This document shows positions 44,161 through 45,145 of a stretch of DNA of 45,145 nucleotides, piece by piece. The notes below the pieces were generated by a model. The model had not been told where the DNA came from. It saw only the letters and a list, made by a program, of their open reading frames with translations, and searched no databases. A program made the position numbers and the translations under genes. This DNA is from Christensenellaceae bacterium. Lineage in GTDB: Bacteria; Bacillota; Clostridia; Christensenellales; UBA1242. The number at the start of each line of letters is the position of its first letter. Position 1 is the stretch's first letter. The stretch lies in the NCBI GenBank assembly GCA_031256235.1, contig JAIRQZ010000017.1, forward strand, positions 1 to 45,145, read 5' to 3'.

Positions 44161-45032
44161 CAAACACCGACGTCCTTATCCTGGGCGCGGGCCCCGCAGG
44201 TTTAACGGCAGGCCTGTACGCCGTACGCGCGGGCGCCAAGACCGTAATAATCGAAAGCCTTGCCCCAGGTGGCTCGGTGAATTTGACCCCCGACATCGAA
44301 AACTTTCCTGGCTTTATTAAAATAGGTGGAGCAGAACTAGGCACAAAAATGCTCGAACAAACCGAGTCCGCAGGTGCCCGGGTCGTATACGACGAAGTCG
44401 AAGACATTGACTTCGACAAACGCACGGTCAAAACCGCCGAGGCCACATACAAATACAATTCACTGATTATTGCAACAGGCGTGTCCCCTCGAAAGTTGGG
44501 CCTTGGAAACGAAGAAGACTTCATCGGCAACGGCATCCACTTTTGTGGCCTCTGCGACGGCCAATTTTACCGCGGAAAGGACATAGTCGTCGTCGGCGGT
44601 GGCAATCACGCAGTCGAAGAAGTGATATACCTGTCCGCAATCGCAAAATCGGTGACAATCATCAATAACACCGACAAGTTCATCGCCCAAGAAGTCCTCG
44701 TAAACAAAATCCCCGCAAAAGCCAAAGTTTACCACAGCGCCACGGTCACAGAAATCATCGCCGACAAAAAAATCACAGGTGTAAAACTAAAAGACGGCAC
44801 CAAAATCGCCTGCGACGGAATTTTCGTGGCAATAGGCCGTGTTCCCAATACAAACCTCTTTAAAGACAAGTTGGACTTGTCACGCGACGGCTACCTGGTT
44901 GTCAACAACGAAATGCGCACATCAAATGCAAGCGTATTCGCCGCGGGCGACGTAGTTCAAAAACAAATACGCCAGGTCATCACCGCCTGCGCCGACGGAG
45001 CAATCGCTGCCACCTTCGCAACCCGAAAATAA
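44157..45032 (+). CDS. trxB: Thioredoxin reductase-like flavoprotein
   Basis: VLILGAGPAGLTAGLYAVRAG, HFCGLCDGQFYRGKDIVVVGGGNHAVEE, VFAAGDV...RQVITACADGAIAA. Confidence 0.9.
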   Translation: MTNTDVLILGAGPAGLTAGLYAVRAGAKTVIIESLAPGGSVNLTPDIENFPGFIKIGGAELGTKMLEQTESAGARVVYDEVEDIDFDKRTVKTAEATYKYNSLIIATGVSPRKLGLGNEEDFIGNGIHFCGLCDGQFYRGKDIVVVGGGNHAVEEVIYLSAIAKSVTIINNTDKFIAQEVLVNKIPAKAKVYHSATVTEIIADKKITGVKLKDGTKIACDGIFVAIGRVPNTNLFKDKLDLSRDGYLVVNNEMRTSNASVFAAGDVVQKQIRQVITACADGAIAATFATRK

Positions 45033-45033
45033 C

Positions 45034-45144
45034 TCAATCGTTGAATATCTCGGTGGCCCATTCGGAACGAATCGGGTCAAATTTGAACTTTTCGCCAGGG
45101 TCAAGTTTCGGATTATCGGTATCCAAGTTAAACCAAGTCCCCGT
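45034..45144 (-). CDS. Partial CDS (C-terminal 36 codons), truncated by the window edge
   Basis: Open minus-strand frame ...TGTWFNLDTDNPKLDPGEKFKFDPIRSEWATEIFND*, convergent with trxB. Confidence 0.45.
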   Translation of the reverse strand, partial: TGTWFNLDTDNPKLDPGEKFKFDPIRSEWATEIFND

Positions 45145-45145
45145 C

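Noticed and set aside
1-45145. CRISPR arrays, transposases, phage genes, tRNA/rRNA genes
   Set aside because: Looked for direct-repeat arrays, transposase/integrase motifs and cloverleaf-like sequences by eye; none could be supported, although short or divergent elements could be missed without tools.

Overview
Chromosomal window from a Gram-positive, Clostridia-like bacterium (lineage inferred from gene content: V-type ATPase, LtaS-like and SleC-like proteins, SpoVB-like flippase, DUF421/DUF4363 pair). Contents from left to right: a complete, tightly overlapping V-type ATPase operon on the minus strand, in the Enterococcus ntpFIKECGABD order but with a DHH-family phosphoesterase gene inserted between subunits A and B and with several shortened subunits; a divergent Ca2+-type P-ATPase; a pnuC remnant with a frameshift; divergent rpmF/plsX; a small P-loop kinase; divergent SleC-like and amidase cell-wall hydrolase genes; a LOG-family gene; an LtaS-like sulfatase; a 1761-aa surface protein followed by two related tail-anchored winged-helix-like proteins, a Cof-type HAD phosphatase and uvrB in one apparent transcription unit; uvrA; DUF4363/DUF421; an EamA-like transporter; a CofE-like protein; a SpoVB/MurJ-like flippase; a second C-terminally membrane-anchored surface protein; a degenerate Ppx/GppA-like protein; and a TrxB-like reductase. 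The main cross-cutting observation is that many genes have a recognisable -35/-10 promoter whose -10 box lies only about 5-9 nt upstream of the start codon with no room for a Shine-Dalgarno site, suggesting widespread leaderless transcription. Family assignments come from motif recognition alone; no database search or computed statistic was available.
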